Assembly: GCA_017552985.1 (NCBI GenBank)
Contig: JAFZNO010000098.1
Coordinates: 1 to 37,792, forward strand
Origin: Lachnospiraceae bacterium
Lineage (GTDB): Bacteria; Bacillota; Clostridia; Lachnospirales; Lachnospiraceae
Reading direction: 5' to 3'
Length of the DNA stretch: 37,792 nucleotides
The notes under the pieces were generated by a model that saw only the letters and a program-made list of their open reading frames with translations, searched no databases and was not told the DNA's origin. Position 1 is the first letter of the stretch. Each line of letters begins with the position of its first letter. Shown here piece by piece: positions 25,130-34,629 of this stretch. The translations under genes and the position numbers were made by a program.

Positions 25130-26446
25130 TTGGTTCCCCCAGATGACATACAATTATTTGTCACGGAACTGATCATCTTAGTCATACTGATCATTTTATC
25201 CGGTTTTTTCTCCTCGGCAGAGACGGCGCTCACCACCGCAAACAAGGTGAAGCTCAGAGCCTTAGAGGAAGAAGGCAACAAGCGGGCCGCCCTCGTTAAT
25301 AAGATCCTGGATCACAACAGCAAAATGCTCAGCGCGATCCTGATCGGCAACAACGTGGTCAACCTTTCCGCTTCCGCCCTCGCCACGACCCTCGCCCTAA
25401 GGGTGAACCTGGCCGTCGGCATAGCAACCGGAGTTTTGACTTTTCTGGTGCTTCTCTTTGGCGAAGTGATCCCCAAAACCTGGGCAATGCATTATGCCGA
25501 CAAGCTGGCACTTGCCTACGGCGGATTGATCTATGCGCTCATGCAGATCCTGACTCCCGTCATCTTCCTTGTGGATAAGGTCGCCTGGCTGATCCTCTTC
25601 CTGCTTCACGTGGATCCCAACGAGAAAACCAGTACCATGACGGAAAATGAATTAAAGACCTACGTGGACGTAAGCCATGAGGACGGCGTCATCGAATCAG
25701 AGGAGCGCGAGATCATCTACAACGTCTTCGAATTCTCTGACGCATTGGCAAAGGACATCATGATCCCCAGGGTCAACATGGTCACCGTCAACGTAAATGA
25801 TGATTATCACGAAGTGCTCTCCGTCTTCCGGAAGCACATGTACACCCGCCTTCCCGTATATGAGGAGGATAAGGACAACATCATCGGCCTCATCAACATC
25901 AAGGATTTTATCCTGACGGATGATCCCGAAAAGTTCCAGATCCGCAACATCCTTAGGGAAGCCCATTTTACTTACGAGTACAAAAAGATCTCCGATCTCC
26001 TGTATGAGATCAGGGAAAAGACAACCAGCGTTACCTTCGTGGTCAATGAATACGGCGTTACCGTCGGCATGATCACCCTGGAAGACCTGTTGGAGGAGAT
26101 TGTCGGAGAAATCCGTGACGAATACGACGCAGACGAAATGGAAAAGATCAAAAAGATAGACGACAAGACCTATCTGATCGAAGCCAGCATGAACCTCGAC
26201 GACGTCAACGACGCCCTGGAATGTCACCTCGCCAGCGAGGAATATGACTCCATCGGCGGCATTTTGATCGAGCACCTGGATCACCTTCCCGAGGACGGTG
26301 AATCCGTAACCCTGCCGGACGGCACGCTTCTGAAGGTACAGGGCGTTGACCAGAACCGCATTGAGAAGGTTCTTCTGACGCTCCCGGAACCCGCAGCGGA
26401 TTCCGAAGCCGGCGACAAGGCGTCTGACGCAGACGAAACTGAATAA
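25130..26446 (+). CDS. CNNM/CBS-domain transporter of the hemolysin C/CorC family
   Basis: A 438-residue membrane protein of the CNNM/HlyC family, linked in characterised members to magnesium or cobalt efflux. An N-terminal CNNM domain with three to four helices (residues ~8-165, including SGFFSSAETALTTANK and FGEVIPKTWAMHYADKLA) is followed by a pair of CBS domains (~200-330, with EFSDALAKDIMIPRVNM and NEYGVTVGMITLEDLLEEIVGEI) and a CorC-type C-terminal domain (~345-425). No ATG fits; the best start is TTG at 25130 (MVPPDDIQLF) with AAAGGAG 11 bases upstream. The reading frame continues open far upstream but that part overlaps the divergent gene and lacks family features. It is the only complete plus-strand gene after 860. 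Confidence 0.92.
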   Translation: MVPPDDIQLFVTELIILVILIILSGFFSSAETALTTANKVKLRALEEEGNKRAALVNKILDHNSKMLSAILIGNNVVNLSASALATTLALRVNLAVGIATGVLTFLVLLFGEVIPKTWAMHYADKLALAYGGLIYALMQILTPVIFLVDKVAWLILFLLHVDPNEKTSTMTENELKTYVDVSHEDGVIESEEREIIYNVFEFSDALAKDIMIPRVNMVTVNVNDDYHEVLSVFRKHMYTRLPVYEEDKDNIIGLINIKDFILTDDPEKFQIRNILREAHFTYEYKKISDLLYEIREKTTSVTFVVNEYGVTVGMITLEDLLEEIVGEIRDEYDADEMEKIKKIDDKTYLIEASMNLDDVNDALECHLASEEYDSIGGILIEHLDHLPEDGESVTLPDGTLLKVQGVDQNRIEKVLLTLPEPAADSEAGDKASDADETE

Positions 26447-26463
26447 TAACGCATAAAGAAAGC

Positions 26464-26490
26464 GGGTCAGGATTTCCTGACCCACTTTTT
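26464..26490. terminator. Bidirectional terminator between CNNM/CBS and GH115 genes
   Basis: An inverted repeat GGGTCAGG (26464-26471) with CCTGACCC (26476-26483) is followed on the plus strand by ACTTTTTT. On the minus strand it follows the GH115 stop and ends in GCTTTCTTT. It serves the two convergent genes. Confidence 0.88.
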
Positions 26491-29447
26491 TAATTCTTAC
26501 AATAGCTCTCTTCCGGTCCAAGGTAAGAGGGCTTTAATTTCTTACCAGAGGGGTAGATCAATACTCTCTCCAGCACTACGCCCGCTTCCAAAGCCCCAAT
26601 GCTCAGGAACTGCGTTCCCTGCTCGAAATTCATGTCCGTGCCCACCACGTGGATCTGGTTCATGACCGCCGCAGACCACTTGGGATCGTTGTAATCACCG
26701 CCGCGATAGCTGGGATTCAGAATGTTCAGGTTCTTCGACTGGGTTCCGTTCTCAAGATGCACGCGGAGCGCCCGGTTGTTCACTACGGAATTGACCGGCG
26801 ACGTCCAAAGCTCCACGCGGTACTTTCCTTCTTCCGGCACGTGGAACCGGTAGATCAGCTCCGGCTTCTCTCCCTTCGGCTGGAACTCTTCCGTGGAAGG
26901 CAGCACCTTCATGCCGTTGCCACTTCTTCCATGTCCCTCAAGATGCACAAATCCAACTCCACCCACGTCCTTCTTCTCGGCATAGTGATTTGCTTCCATA
27001 ACGATCACGCCGTCTTCCGGATCCGGCAGGAACGTTCCCGCCTCCAGTCCGCTCACGTCCGCGTTTGCTGCCTTGACACTCACTGCCACCACGGCATCAC
27101 CTGCGGTGATCAGAAGCATGGCGCTCTGTACGCCGTTATTCTCCAGCGTTCCGTCTTCGTGACGGCTGGCAAGAATAGCCTTCTCCAACTGCACGCGGTC
27201 ACAAGACAATACCAGCTCCGTAAGGGACTCCGTCTCACCCTCCGTCTGGGACAGGATCAGCCAGGAAGGAATCTCCCCTTCGGCTGCCTTTACCGCAAAC
27301 GGCAGGCTTCCAATACCGTCATTGCTGATCTCCAGCGTCACGTGATTCTTCGTCAGATCAAGGAAATCATGCACAAAAACGCACTGTGGCGCGCCGTAAT
27401 TCTTTGTCGCAAGTCTCGGATCGTCCGAACGCGAAACGCTAAGTCTCGGCGCCGTAACGGGCTCCACAACGCTTCTCACGGGATATTTCCATCCGTCGTC
27501 ATTCCACTTGGTGAAGCCGACGTGTTTCTCCAGCTCCATGCCAGCCCATTTACCGTTACGAAATTCCTTAAACTCATCCGCAAGGCGCTTGTCTTCCTCG
27601 ATGCAATGCTTCACCAGGTCACCGTATACGTTTGCCACCTTACGGCCCTGTGCCGCGTAATACTGGTTCTTTCCGGCATAAAGCTGCATCTTCAGCAGGT
27701 TCATGCTGCTGCGGGCCGGATAATAGATCATGCTGTATGCCGGAAGCTTGGAAACCCTGTCTAAGGCTTCAAAGGTCTTCTCATTTAACTCTTCCAGTTT
27801 AGCGATGGTCTTCAGCATCCGCGCCGTCTCGTCATAGTTGCAGGGATGATAGGTTCCCGCATGCAATGCCTCGGGCCTTCTCATGAAATTCAGTTTCACG
27901 AAGCCCTCATAGATGTCAGCCAGCGCCTGTTGCTGCTCCTTCGTGGCACCGGGGAACACCCTTCCGGCCCACTCCGTCAGATACCGTCTCCAGCTGTTGA
28001 CGGCACTGCTGCCCCACTTTTCAAAATCATATGCCAGGTCAAGGAAGTAATTCAGTGCCACTTCATTTCCCTTGACGTCGCCCACGTTCACGATCCAAAC
28101 GTCTTTGATGCCATACTCATAAGCTTCCGTCATCTGCTCCCAGATCAGGGACAGCGGCGTCGAAGGCATCCACTCGTAGGAAACGGGACCGCCGTGATAA
28201 TCCAGGTGATAATACATGCCGAATCCGCCCTTGTGATTGCGGATGTCCGCCGTCGGCAGGGTTCTCATGTGACCGTAATTATCCTCGCAGAGCATGAAGA
28301 TAACGTTCTCCAGCTCCTCCCAATCCTTTAATCCCTCGGTCTCCGCATCGCCATAGAAGTATGCTTCCACTTCCTTGTACAGGGCAAGAAGCTGCGGCAC
28401 CTTGTTCAGGTCGAAATTCACGTAGTGCATGATCAGCCCCCTCTGGGCCTTGATCACGCTCTTTAACAGGTCAATGTTATCCTTCATGGTGGAATCCGGT
28501 CCAAGCATGGAGCTGTCACGCTCCCCGCGCATGCCGATGGTCACCATGTGATTGTATTTTCCGCTTCTCTTCAGGGAATCCATCCAATAGTTGAGAAGTC
28601 CACCCTGATTGGTGTGGAAGTTCCACTCATTTCCGTAACGGGAATCCGGACCCTTCACCTTGTCCCACTCCTCGCTGGCGCGAAGGCACGGCTCATGATG
28701 GGAGTATGCCACGGTAATGCCGTACATGTCCGCCAGCTCTTCATTCTGGCTTCCGGGACCGTCTAGAGGAAAGCTGGACGCCCACATGGCGGGCCAGAGA
28801 TAATTGCCCTTCATGCGAAGCAGGAACTCAAATACCTGATCGTACAGCTTTGCGTTGACGCCTCCAAAATGGTTCATCGCCCAGGTTCCAAAGCAAGGCC
28901 ACTCGTCATTGATGAAGAAACCGCGGTATTTCACGCTGGGCTCCTTGGACACCGTCTCGATGTCCTCCTTTGCCACCAAGGACTTTTGGGGTTGCGGCAC
29001 CGCATCGCCAAACTTCACCATGGGAGAAACCCCAATGTATTCTGACAGCGCAAAAAGTCCAAAGATGGTTCCAAGCTTATCGCTTCCCACGATCATCAGG
29101 GAATTCCCGATGATGGAAATGCTGTAAACTTCTCTCTTTCCCTTGATCAGCGTTGCATCATATACGCCAAAGTCAACCAGATACTCCAAGGTTTCGCTGT
29201 TTCCAAGCGTAGCCACAAAAACCACGCCCTTGTCGAAAAAGTCCTCGAGGGCTTTCATTCCGCCTTCCGCGGAGATCTGCTCCTTGGGCAGCACGTCCTG
29301 AACCACGATCTTCGGCAGGGCGCCGCAAACCGCCTTCACGTCCTTGGCAACCTTTTCCGCTATGCGCTGTACGCCTGGGAAAGAAGTAGTCTCCAGTATA
29401 AAACTTGTTAATTGATCCTCCTCGGCAATAATACACTTGCGACTCAT
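26490..29447 (-). CDS. GH115 xylan alpha-1,2-glucuronidase
   Basis: A 985-residue glycoside hydrolase of family 115, which removes glucuronate or 4-O-methylglucuronate from xylan, also from internal xylose units. Family signatures are visible: KYRGFFINDEWPCFGTWA, LRMKGNYLWPAMW, TIGMRGERDSSM, LCEDNYGHMRTLP and DVWIVNVGDVKGNE, together forming the catalytic barrel region at about residues 170-480. A helical region and a C-terminal beta-sandwich domain (PELIYRFHVPEEGKYRVELW onward) follow. There is no signal peptide, so it works in the cytoplasm on imported oligosaccharides. The start MSRKCIIAEE is chosen because it has a purine-rich site; the 12-codon extension has no family feature. It is the last gene of the operon. 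Confidence 0.93.
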   Translation of the reverse strand: MSRKCIIAEEDQLTSFILETTSFPGVQRIAEKVAKDVKAVCGALPKIVVQDVLPKEQISAEGGMKALEDFFDKGVVFVATLGNSETLEYLVDFGVYDATLIKGKREVYSISIIGNSLMIVGSDKLGTIFGLFALSEYIGVSPMVKFGDAVPQPQKSLVAKEDIETVSKEPSVKYRGFFINDEWPCFGTWAMNHFGGVNAKLYDQVFEFLLRMKGNYLWPAMWASSFPLDGPGSQNEELADMYGITVAYSHHEPCLRASEEWDKVKGPDSRYGNEWNFHTNQGGLLNYWMDSLKRSGKYNHMVTIGMRGERDSSMLGPDSTMKDNIDLLKSVIKAQRGLIMHYVNFDLNKVPQLLALYKEVEAYFYGDAETEGLKDWEELENVIFMLCEDNYGHMRTLPTADIRNHKGGFGMYYHLDYHGGPVSYEWMPSTPLSLIWEQMTEAYEYGIKDVWIVNVGDVKGNEVALNYFLDLAYDFEKWGSSAVNSWRRYLTEWAGRVFPGATKEQQQALADIYEGFVKLNFMRRPEALHAGTYHPCNYDETARMLKTIAKLEELNEKTFEALDRVSKLPAYSMIYYPARSSMNLLKMQLYAGKNQYYAAQGRKVANVYGDLVKHCIEEDKRLADEFKEFRNGKWAGMELEKHVGFTKWNDDGWKYPVRSVVEPVTAPRLSVSRSDDPRLATKNYGAPQCVFVHDFLDLTKNHVTLEISNDGIGSLPFAVKAAEGEIPSWLILSQTEGETESLTELVLSCDRVQLEKAILASRHEDGTLENNGVQSAMLLITAGDAVVAVSVKAANADVSGLEAGTFLPDPEDGVIVMEANHYAEKKDVGGVGFVHLEGHGRSGNGMKVLPSTEEFQPKGEKPELIYRFHVPEEGKYRVELWTSPVNSVVNNRALRVHLENGTQSKNLNILNPSYRGGDYNDPKWSAAVMNQIHVVGTDMNFEQGTQFLSIGALEAGVVLERVLIYPSGKKLKPSYLGPEESYCKN

Positions 29448-29489
29448 TCCGTTCAACCTTCCTGTTCTTCCGTCTCTAATCAATTGTCA

Positions 29490-31178
29490 TTATCTTACCA
29501 CGCCAAAGCCCAGAATCGTCAGCTTCTTCCCTTCGTCACCAGGGATCATCCGCACTTCCACGACTCTCTCCTTCGATACGTCGTCCCTGCAGATGATCTG
29601 CGGCGTGCAATGCGTCCAGCCCACGATTCTCGGATCCAGCGTCAAAACTTCCTTGCCGTCCACGGTAACGATAGCCTTTCCTGCTTCCGGCGAAGCGGAA
29701 TCCTTGCTGATGATCAAAAGCGCCTTACATTTGATCTTCACGCTGAAGGGTTCGCTTCCCTCCAGATGCTGCCAGTTGTCCGGGAACTCCGGCACGGGGA
29801 CGATCTCGTCATCCATCTCCACCTTGTGGAGATCCTCATCCCGTGCGGTAAAGCTACCCGGCTTTAAGTCCATAAGAAGCTCTGACTTCCATGCCTTGTC
29901 AACGAGCTCCACGTTTTCAAACGTCGTGCCAAACACGGGTTCCTTGCTTCTCCAGTCCCCGTCCTCCATGGCCGGCGCCTTGTCGATCTGCTGCATTAGA
30001 TGGATCAGGCAGTCCGCCATAATGGTGTGACCCATGTTGGTGGGATGGAAAACGTCATAGAAGAACTGGCTCTTGGTCAGTACTCTTCCCGTGTCAGGCT
30101 TTAAGTAAAACTGGGGAACCACGCCCTGACGGACGCTCACCATGGGAATCTCATATCTTACGCCAACGGGGCCAAGGCGCTCCTCCAGATTCCAGTCATC
30201 CGCAAATACGGCGTGGATCAGGATCACCGCAGTCTCGTCGGAAAGTGCCAGGCACTTGCGCACCAGGCTTTCATAGCAAAGACCCTTGGTCTCGTCTCCC
30301 TCGTCATTCACGGAGAACTCGATCACGATCAGGTCCGGCTTCACCTTGCCTCCGCGGAGCACGTCCCTCTCAAAACGGATCATGCCAAACTCGGAAGGCG
30401 TTCCGCCAACGCCGGCCTTGATCAGCTTCACGTTCTCGCCAAAGTTCGCCTTAAAGCGTTCCCAGGTCTGATATGCGTAGGATTTCTTGTGGATCGGGAT
30501 GGCGCCTGCGCCCTGGGTGATGGAACCGCCAATAAAAGCGATCGTCACTTCCTCGCCGCGCTTTGCCCTGTCGATCACGCGCTTTACCCTCGCATAATTT
30601 CCCATGTTCATGAGAGAGCGCTTCAGGATTGCCTGATATGCCTCTCCGTTTACGTCGATCACCGTGCGCTCTTCCTGCTCCGGTGCCGTAAATCCCTCTC
30701 TCAGATAAAGCTTTACGTCAACGGTGGCAAGCCTCTCCGCCTTTTCAAATTCAAAGCGCATCTGCCCAACCACGGCGTTGTCGTCGCACCACTGATAATC
30801 ATCCAGCCAGATGATCTGCTCCATGCCGTCCGGCTTGCAATGCACGCGGATGGTGTCGCCGGAGCCGTACGGATCCTTCTTTCCATACATCTGGAATGCA
30901 AAATCCACCACCTGGTCCTGCTCGTCCGCCTCCACGGTGACGCCGATGCCGGCTACCATGTTAAGGAACCCTTCAGCGGTCGTCAGGTTCTTGATCATCT
31001 CTTCATCGGTAATGTTTCCGACCATTCTCGCGAACGTGGTGAGTCTGGTCCCGTCCAAATAGATAAACTGTACTCCCTTGCCGTCCGGCGTGGGATTTCC
31101 AGCCACTTCCTTCTGTCTGCAAATATAAAAGCTGCTCCCCTTCGCGGTGGGATCCTTTGGTGCCTTCGGTCCTGCCAT
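29490..31178 (-). CDS. SGNH-fold esterase flanked by two beta domains, probable xylan acetyl esterase
   Basis: A 562-residue protein. The middle ~190 residues are an SGNH hydrolase: block I GGSITQGAG with the nucleophile at S219, block II glycine in AGVGGTPSEFG, block III EFSVND with N291, and block V DVFHP with D375 and H378. About 200 residues before it and about 130 after it look like beta-rich domains; the N-terminal one opens with MAGPKAPKDPT. No signal peptide is present. The start at 31178 is set by AGGAGGGATAAGGA. It lies between the GH8 (13-base gap) and GH115 genes, so removal of acetyl groups from xylo-oligosaccharides is the likely role. I could not assign it to a known carbohydrate esterase family. 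Confidence 0.82.
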   Translation of the reverse strand: MAGPKAPKDPTAKGSSFYICRQKEVAGNPTPDGKGVQFIYLDGTRLTTFARMVGNITDEEMIKNLTTAEGFLNMVAGIGVTVEADEQDQVVDFAFQMYGKKDPYGSGDTIRVHCKPDGMEQIIWLDDYQWCDDNAVVGQMRFEFEKAERLATVDVKLYLREGFTAPEQEERTVIDVNGEAYQAILKRSLMNMGNYARVKRVIDRAKRGEEVTIAFIGGSITQGAGAIPIHKKSYAYQTWERFKANFGENVKLIKAGVGGTPSEFGMIRFERDVLRGGKVKPDLIVIEFSVNDEGDETKGLCYESLVRKCLALSDETAVILIHAVFADDWNLEERLGPVGVRYEIPMVSVRQGVVPQFYLKPDTGRVLTKSQFFYDVFHPTNMGHTIMADCLIHLMQQIDKAPAMEDGDWRSKEPVFGTTFENVELVDKAWKSELLMDLKPGSFTARDEDLHKVEMDDEIVPVPEFPDNWQHLEGSEPFSVKIKCKALLIISKDSASPEAGKAIVTVDGKEVLTLDPRIVGWTHCTPQIICRDDVSKERVVEVRMIPGDEGKKLTILGFGVVR

Positions 31179-31191
31179 TTCCTTATCCCTC

Positions 31192-32352
31192 CTAGTAAAT
31201 TCTATAATTTCCGCTGAGTGCCAGGAACGCGAACAGATACAGACAGTTGTCATAGTATCTTCTGTCGCCCTTGCGGAGCGGTTCATTCCAAAATCTGGAA
31301 ACCCATTGTGCGGCAAGCGCCTTCGTCTGATCCGGGCTCGTCAGGGACAGGGGGCCTTCCACTGCCAGCGCGCCCTGCGCCGTCGTCACCATCATGCCAA
31401 CGGGATGCAATGCCTTCTGGTCAATGCGGGTTCCGTCCACCTCATAGACAACGAAGGGATTCTCCCTGTTCACGACGCCCAGCGTATACTGCAGTCTCTC
31501 CGCAGCCACGCGCTGACCAACGTCAATGCCATTCCACTCATAATCCAGTCCGATGTTAGCCACCGTCCTGTATGCATCACTGTAGAACCAGTCATGACGG
31601 TCCTTCGACCAACGTAAGGGTCGGGACATGGGACTGCCGTCGAACTCCGCATACTCCGCATTCATGCCGGATACGGGGTGACATGCCTTCGCAAGATATT
31701 CCCTGCTGGCCTTTGCCGCCTCCTTCCAGAACTCCCGGTCCTCCTCATAGGCCCACTGCGCAAACAGATCATAAAAATGCGGCAGGTGATAGGAAGGATC
31801 CGTGTAATCAATGCCCGGAACAAATAAGATCTGCTTGTTTTCGCGATTCCACATCGGGAATCCCTCTCTCCCGTTCTCCCCCTTGTGAAGCACGGCCTTC
31901 AGGATTTCCTTCGCCTCATGGGAATAATTAAAGATTCCCTCGCCGTCTCCCCATCTGTGAGAAGCAAAGAACAGAGCCATTGCAAAATACTCTTCGCCGT
32001 CAGGCGCCGGTCCGTACGCATTCTTCTTTCCGTCAACCGCACAGGACCATGCAAAATAACCCTCGTTAAAGCCTTCCTCCATGTACATGTAGGTCTTTGC
32101 CCACTTCCAAATGCGGTCAAACTCCTCCTTCATGTCCATCTGGACGCAGAACATCATGCCATAGGACATGCCTTCCGTACGCGCATCGTGGTTTCCGGTA
32201 TCCTCGAGATAACCCATGTCGTCCCCGGCGGTGAAATACACCTTGTCCGGTCCATAGAAGAATTCTTCCTTGATCTGCTGCAGTCTTTCCTGAATCTCTT
32301 TTTCCGTCTTTCCAATCTCCGCAAACACGTTGCGATACGTCTGCTTTTGCAT
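31192..32352 (-). CDS. GH8 reducing-end xylose-releasing exo-oligoxylanase (Rex)
   Basis: A 386-residue family GH8 enzyme that releases xylose from the reducing end of xylo-oligosaccharides. The resemblance to Bacillus halodurans Rex is strong along the whole chain: DDMGYLEDTGNHDARTEGMS gives the catalytic acid E60, SDAYRTVANIGLDYEW places the base at D259, and HPVGMM and NRRYYDNCLYLFAFLALSGN close the barrel. The lack of a signal peptide agrees with the intracellular action of Rex. The start is ATG at 32352 with GGAGGA; a TTG five codons earlier overlaps that site. It is the first gene of the xylan operon and has its own promoter. Confidence 0.95.
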   Translation of the reverse strand: MQKQTYRNVFAEIGKTEKEIQERLQQIKEEFFYGPDKVYFTAGDDMGYLEDTGNHDARTEGMSYGMMFCVQMDMKEEFDRIWKWAKTYMYMEEGFNEGYFAWSCAVDGKKNAYGPAPDGEEYFAMALFFASHRWGDGEGIFNYSHEAKEILKAVLHKGENGREGFPMWNRENKQILFVPGIDYTDPSYHLPHFYDLFAQWAYEEDREFWKEAAKASREYLAKACHPVSGMNAEYAEFDGSPMSRPLRWSKDRHDWFYSDAYRTVANIGLDYEWNGIDVGQRVAAERLQYTLGVVNRENPFVVYEVDGTRIDQKALHPVGMMVTTAQGALAVEGPLSLTSPDQTKALAAQWVSRFWNEPLRKGDRRYYDNCLYLFAFLALSGNYRIY

Positions 32353-32401
32353 TTTTTGTTCCTCCAAAGTTGCATAATGCGCCTAATTCCCCTTATATCC
32401 T

Positions 32402-32430
32402 ATCTTAATATGCCATGGCAAAAAGGTCAA
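32402..32430 (-). promoter_or_regulatory. Promoter of the xylan operon with palindrome in the spacer
   Basis: Minus-strand -35 TTGACC (32425-32430), 17-base spacer, -10 TAAGAT (32402-32407). The spacer holds the perfect 10-base palindrome TGCCATGGCA (32411-32420), a good place for a repressor, but no regulator gene of LacI or AraC type is in the window. Leader length to the ATG is about 43 bases. Confidence 0.75.
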
Positions 32431-32477
32431 TGCTTTTACTCCCAAAAACATGCCAAATTCTGCTCAAAAATTGCCAT

Positions 32478-32533
32478 AAAAAAACTTTTGCACGTCTGCC
32501 GGGAAATCACCCGGCCCATGCAAAAGTTTTTTT
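32478..32533. terminator. Long bidirectional terminator behind bceB-like gene
   Basis: A 15-bp perfect outer stem (AAAAAAACTTTTGCA at 32478-32492 with its complement at 32519-32533) encloses an inner CCGGG/CCCGG stem (32499-32503 with 32510-32514). It ends in seven T on both strands. It lies 33 bases past the permease stop and insulates the Bce module from the xylan operon promoter. Confidence 0.9.
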
Positions 32534-32565
32534 GCAAACTATGGATTTCTTTTTGCAATCTTACG

Positions 32566-34629
32566 TTATTTTGCTTTTCTGTTTCCGTTTACAATTCGGT
32601 AATATGTTCCCGCCGTCCACTTGTAAACTGCCACGTAGAAAACCGTAAAGGCAAGGAAAATGATCAGCGTGACAAAGATCACGTGGCCAAGATTGACGAG
32701 GCCAAACAGCTTTAGTACCTTCCAGATCATCGGATAGGCAAAGGCCAAATGTAATCCGGCCATTAGAAGCGGCGCGAAAAACACGGTGAGTACCTGCGAA
32801 TTGATGCTACTCTTAATGTCCTTTGTCGTCATGCCAACCTTCTGCATGATCTCAAACCTGCCCTGATCCTCGAAGCCTTCAGAGATCTGCTTGTAATAGA
32901 TGATCAAAATCGCCGCGAAGAGGAACGCAATGCTTAGCAGGATTCCAAGGAAAAACAATCCGCCGTATAAGTCAACAAACCCTTTCATCTCATCTGACTT
33001 ACAGGAGGAGAAATAGGAATAACCTCCGTCTTCGTCCCTAAGGTAAGCCATTAAATCATCCCTTCCAATACTGTTTCGAAGCGCCATGTGCGTCTTGGAG
33101 GCCACTTCGTCAGAGGCATCCAGGTTATAACCATAATACCATCTGAGCGACATCCAATAATCCTCTTCCATGGCCACTTTCCACATGGGTTCCAACTCGT
33201 TTAGGTCGGAAACGACGATGGTCAGGGACGGGATAATGCTAAATTCATCCTCTCCCAGAGGGAAGGACTTCTCCAAAAGACCGCAGATCCGCAAAGTCAA
33301 TCCCGAAATGCTGAGGGAGGATCCCGAAAACTGGCAGTCATGCGCATACAGCCACGCTTCTCCCGGAGCTGCCGATAGATCCGTGCCCATGATCTTGTTA
33401 TATTCCTTCACGTCAAGGAAATAAAAACTCCGATAGGTATCTGCAGAAAAAATGGTACTAATATCATCATTGTAGGACGCGCTGAGATCCGCTTCACTTC
33501 CGTTGATCACGCCTTCCGTCATGACGTAGGCATAACTGATCTCATTCTCGGGCGTTACGCCCAGCTTGTCAAATTCTTTGTGAAAAACGTCCAACACGCG
33601 CTGCTTCTTCTCTTCCGATGGGGCTTTCGTTTCACCGTAAAAATTCAGACTTACTTCCGAATCCCTGAAAAAACGCTTCTCCATTGCGTCATCCATGCCA
33701 AAATACAGGCTTCCCGTCGAGGACAGCATCACAAGCACCATGGTACTTAGAATGCAGATGGACGCCAGTCCCGCTCCGTTTCTCCTCATGCGGAAAACCA
33801 TCGACGAGACGGAGACAAAATGTCTTTTTTGATAATAGTATTTTTTATTGTTCTTTAGCAGCCTGCATAATACCACGGAACCCGCAATAAAAAGCAGGTA
33901 GGTTGCAATGATGACTGCGATCACGGCGATGAAAAAGAGAAACAGCGCCGCCAGCGGTGCCTGAATGCTGACTGCCGTAACGTACGCGGCCCCGAGGAGC
34001 AAAAGTCCCAGGAGTGCCAGAAGCCAATTGGCCTTGGGCGGTTTTTCCCCGTGACTTACGCTGTGAAACAAATCCAATGGATTGCTAAGCTGTACCTTGA
34101 TCACGTTCCGAAGATAAAGCAGCGCAAAAATGCAGGCATAGACCTCCACCGTAAAAAGGAACGCGTTACCCTTGATGACAAAAGAATAATCCTCCAACGT
34201 AATCTTTAATGCGTTTGCAAGGCCTAACTCTGCAAACTTCGACAACAAAAAACCGAAAAACAGACCTCCGATCACGCCAATTGCCGTCACCATCAGGGAT
34301 TCCCACAGCATGATCTTGCGAAGCCCGCGCTTTCCCATGCCGAGAATGTTATACAGACCAAATTCTTTCCCCCTGCGCTTCGACAGAAAGGAGTTCGAAT
34401 ACCAAAGAAACAAGACGGAAAAAACCGCAATCACAAATTTTCCGAGGGACAGACAGATCTGAGTGCTTCCGCCGCCTTTCATCTTCTCAAGGAGGGGAGA
34501 ATAGCTCAAACTTTGCAAAATATAAAACATGGCCACCGTGCCGACGCAGGTCAAAAGATAAGGTACGTAGATCTGCCGGTTCTTCTTCATCCCGTCAACG
34601 GCGAGCCTTAAGAAGAAAAATCCTTTCAT
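32566..34629 (-). CDS. BceB-type ABC transporter permease (FtsX-like)
   Basis: A 687-residue permease with ten predicted helices and one large extracellular domain of about 210 residues between helices 7 and 8 (from about residue 330 to 540), the layout of BceB peptide-resistance permeases. FtsX-like segments lie before and after it (VVLCRLLKNNKKYYYQKRHF and FEDQGRFEIMQKVGMTTKDI). BceAB systems protect against peptide antibiotics such as bacitracin that bind cell-wall lipid intermediates, and also signal to their kinase. The ATG overlaps the ATPase stop (ATGA), with GGAGGTGA upstream. The antibiotic specificity lies in the variable extracellular domain and cannot be read by eye. Confidence 0.93.
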   Translation of the reverse strand: MKGFFFLRLAVDGMKKNRQIYVPYLLTCVGTVAMFYILQSLSYSPLLEKMKGGGSTQICLSLGKFVIAVFSVLFLWYSNSFLSKRRGKEFGLYNILGMGKRGLRKIMLWESLMVTAIGVIGGLFFGFLLSKFAELGLANALKITLEDYSFVIKGNAFLFTVEVYACIFALLYLRNVIKVQLSNPLDLFHSVSHGEKPPKANWLLALLGLLLLGAAYVTAVSIQAPLAALFLFFIAVIAVIIATYLLFIAGSVVLCRLLKNNKKYYYQKRHFVSVSSMVFRMRRNGAGLASICILSTMVLVMLSSTGSLYFGMDDAMEKRFFRDSEVSLNFYGETKAPSEEKKQRVLDVFHKEFDKLGVTPENEISYAYVMTEGVINGSEADLSASYNDDISTIFSADTYRSFYFLDVKEYNKIMGTDLSAAPGEAWLYAHDCQFSGSSLSISGLTLRICGLLEKSFPLGEDEFSIIPSLTIVVSDLNELEPMWKVAMEEDYWMSLRWYYGYNLDASDEVASKTHMALRNSIGRDDLMAYLRDEDGGYSYFSSCKSDEMKGFVDLYGGLFFLGILLSIAFLFAAILIIYYKQISEGFEDQGRFEIMQKVGMTTKDIKSSINSQVLTVFFAPLLMAGLHLAFAYPMIWKVLKLFGLVNLGHVIFVTLIIFLAFTVFYVAVYKWTAGTYYRIVNGNRKAK

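Noticed and set aside
26649-31217. Several long plus-strand ORFs opposite the xylan enzymes
   Set aside because: All are antisense to strongly supported glycoside hydrolase and esterase genes and have no recognisable domains.
29448-31316. Upstream starts for the GH115 (29483) and SGNH esterase (31316) genes
   Set aside because: The extensions overlap the preceding gene or gap, and good ribosome sites lie before 29447 and 31178.
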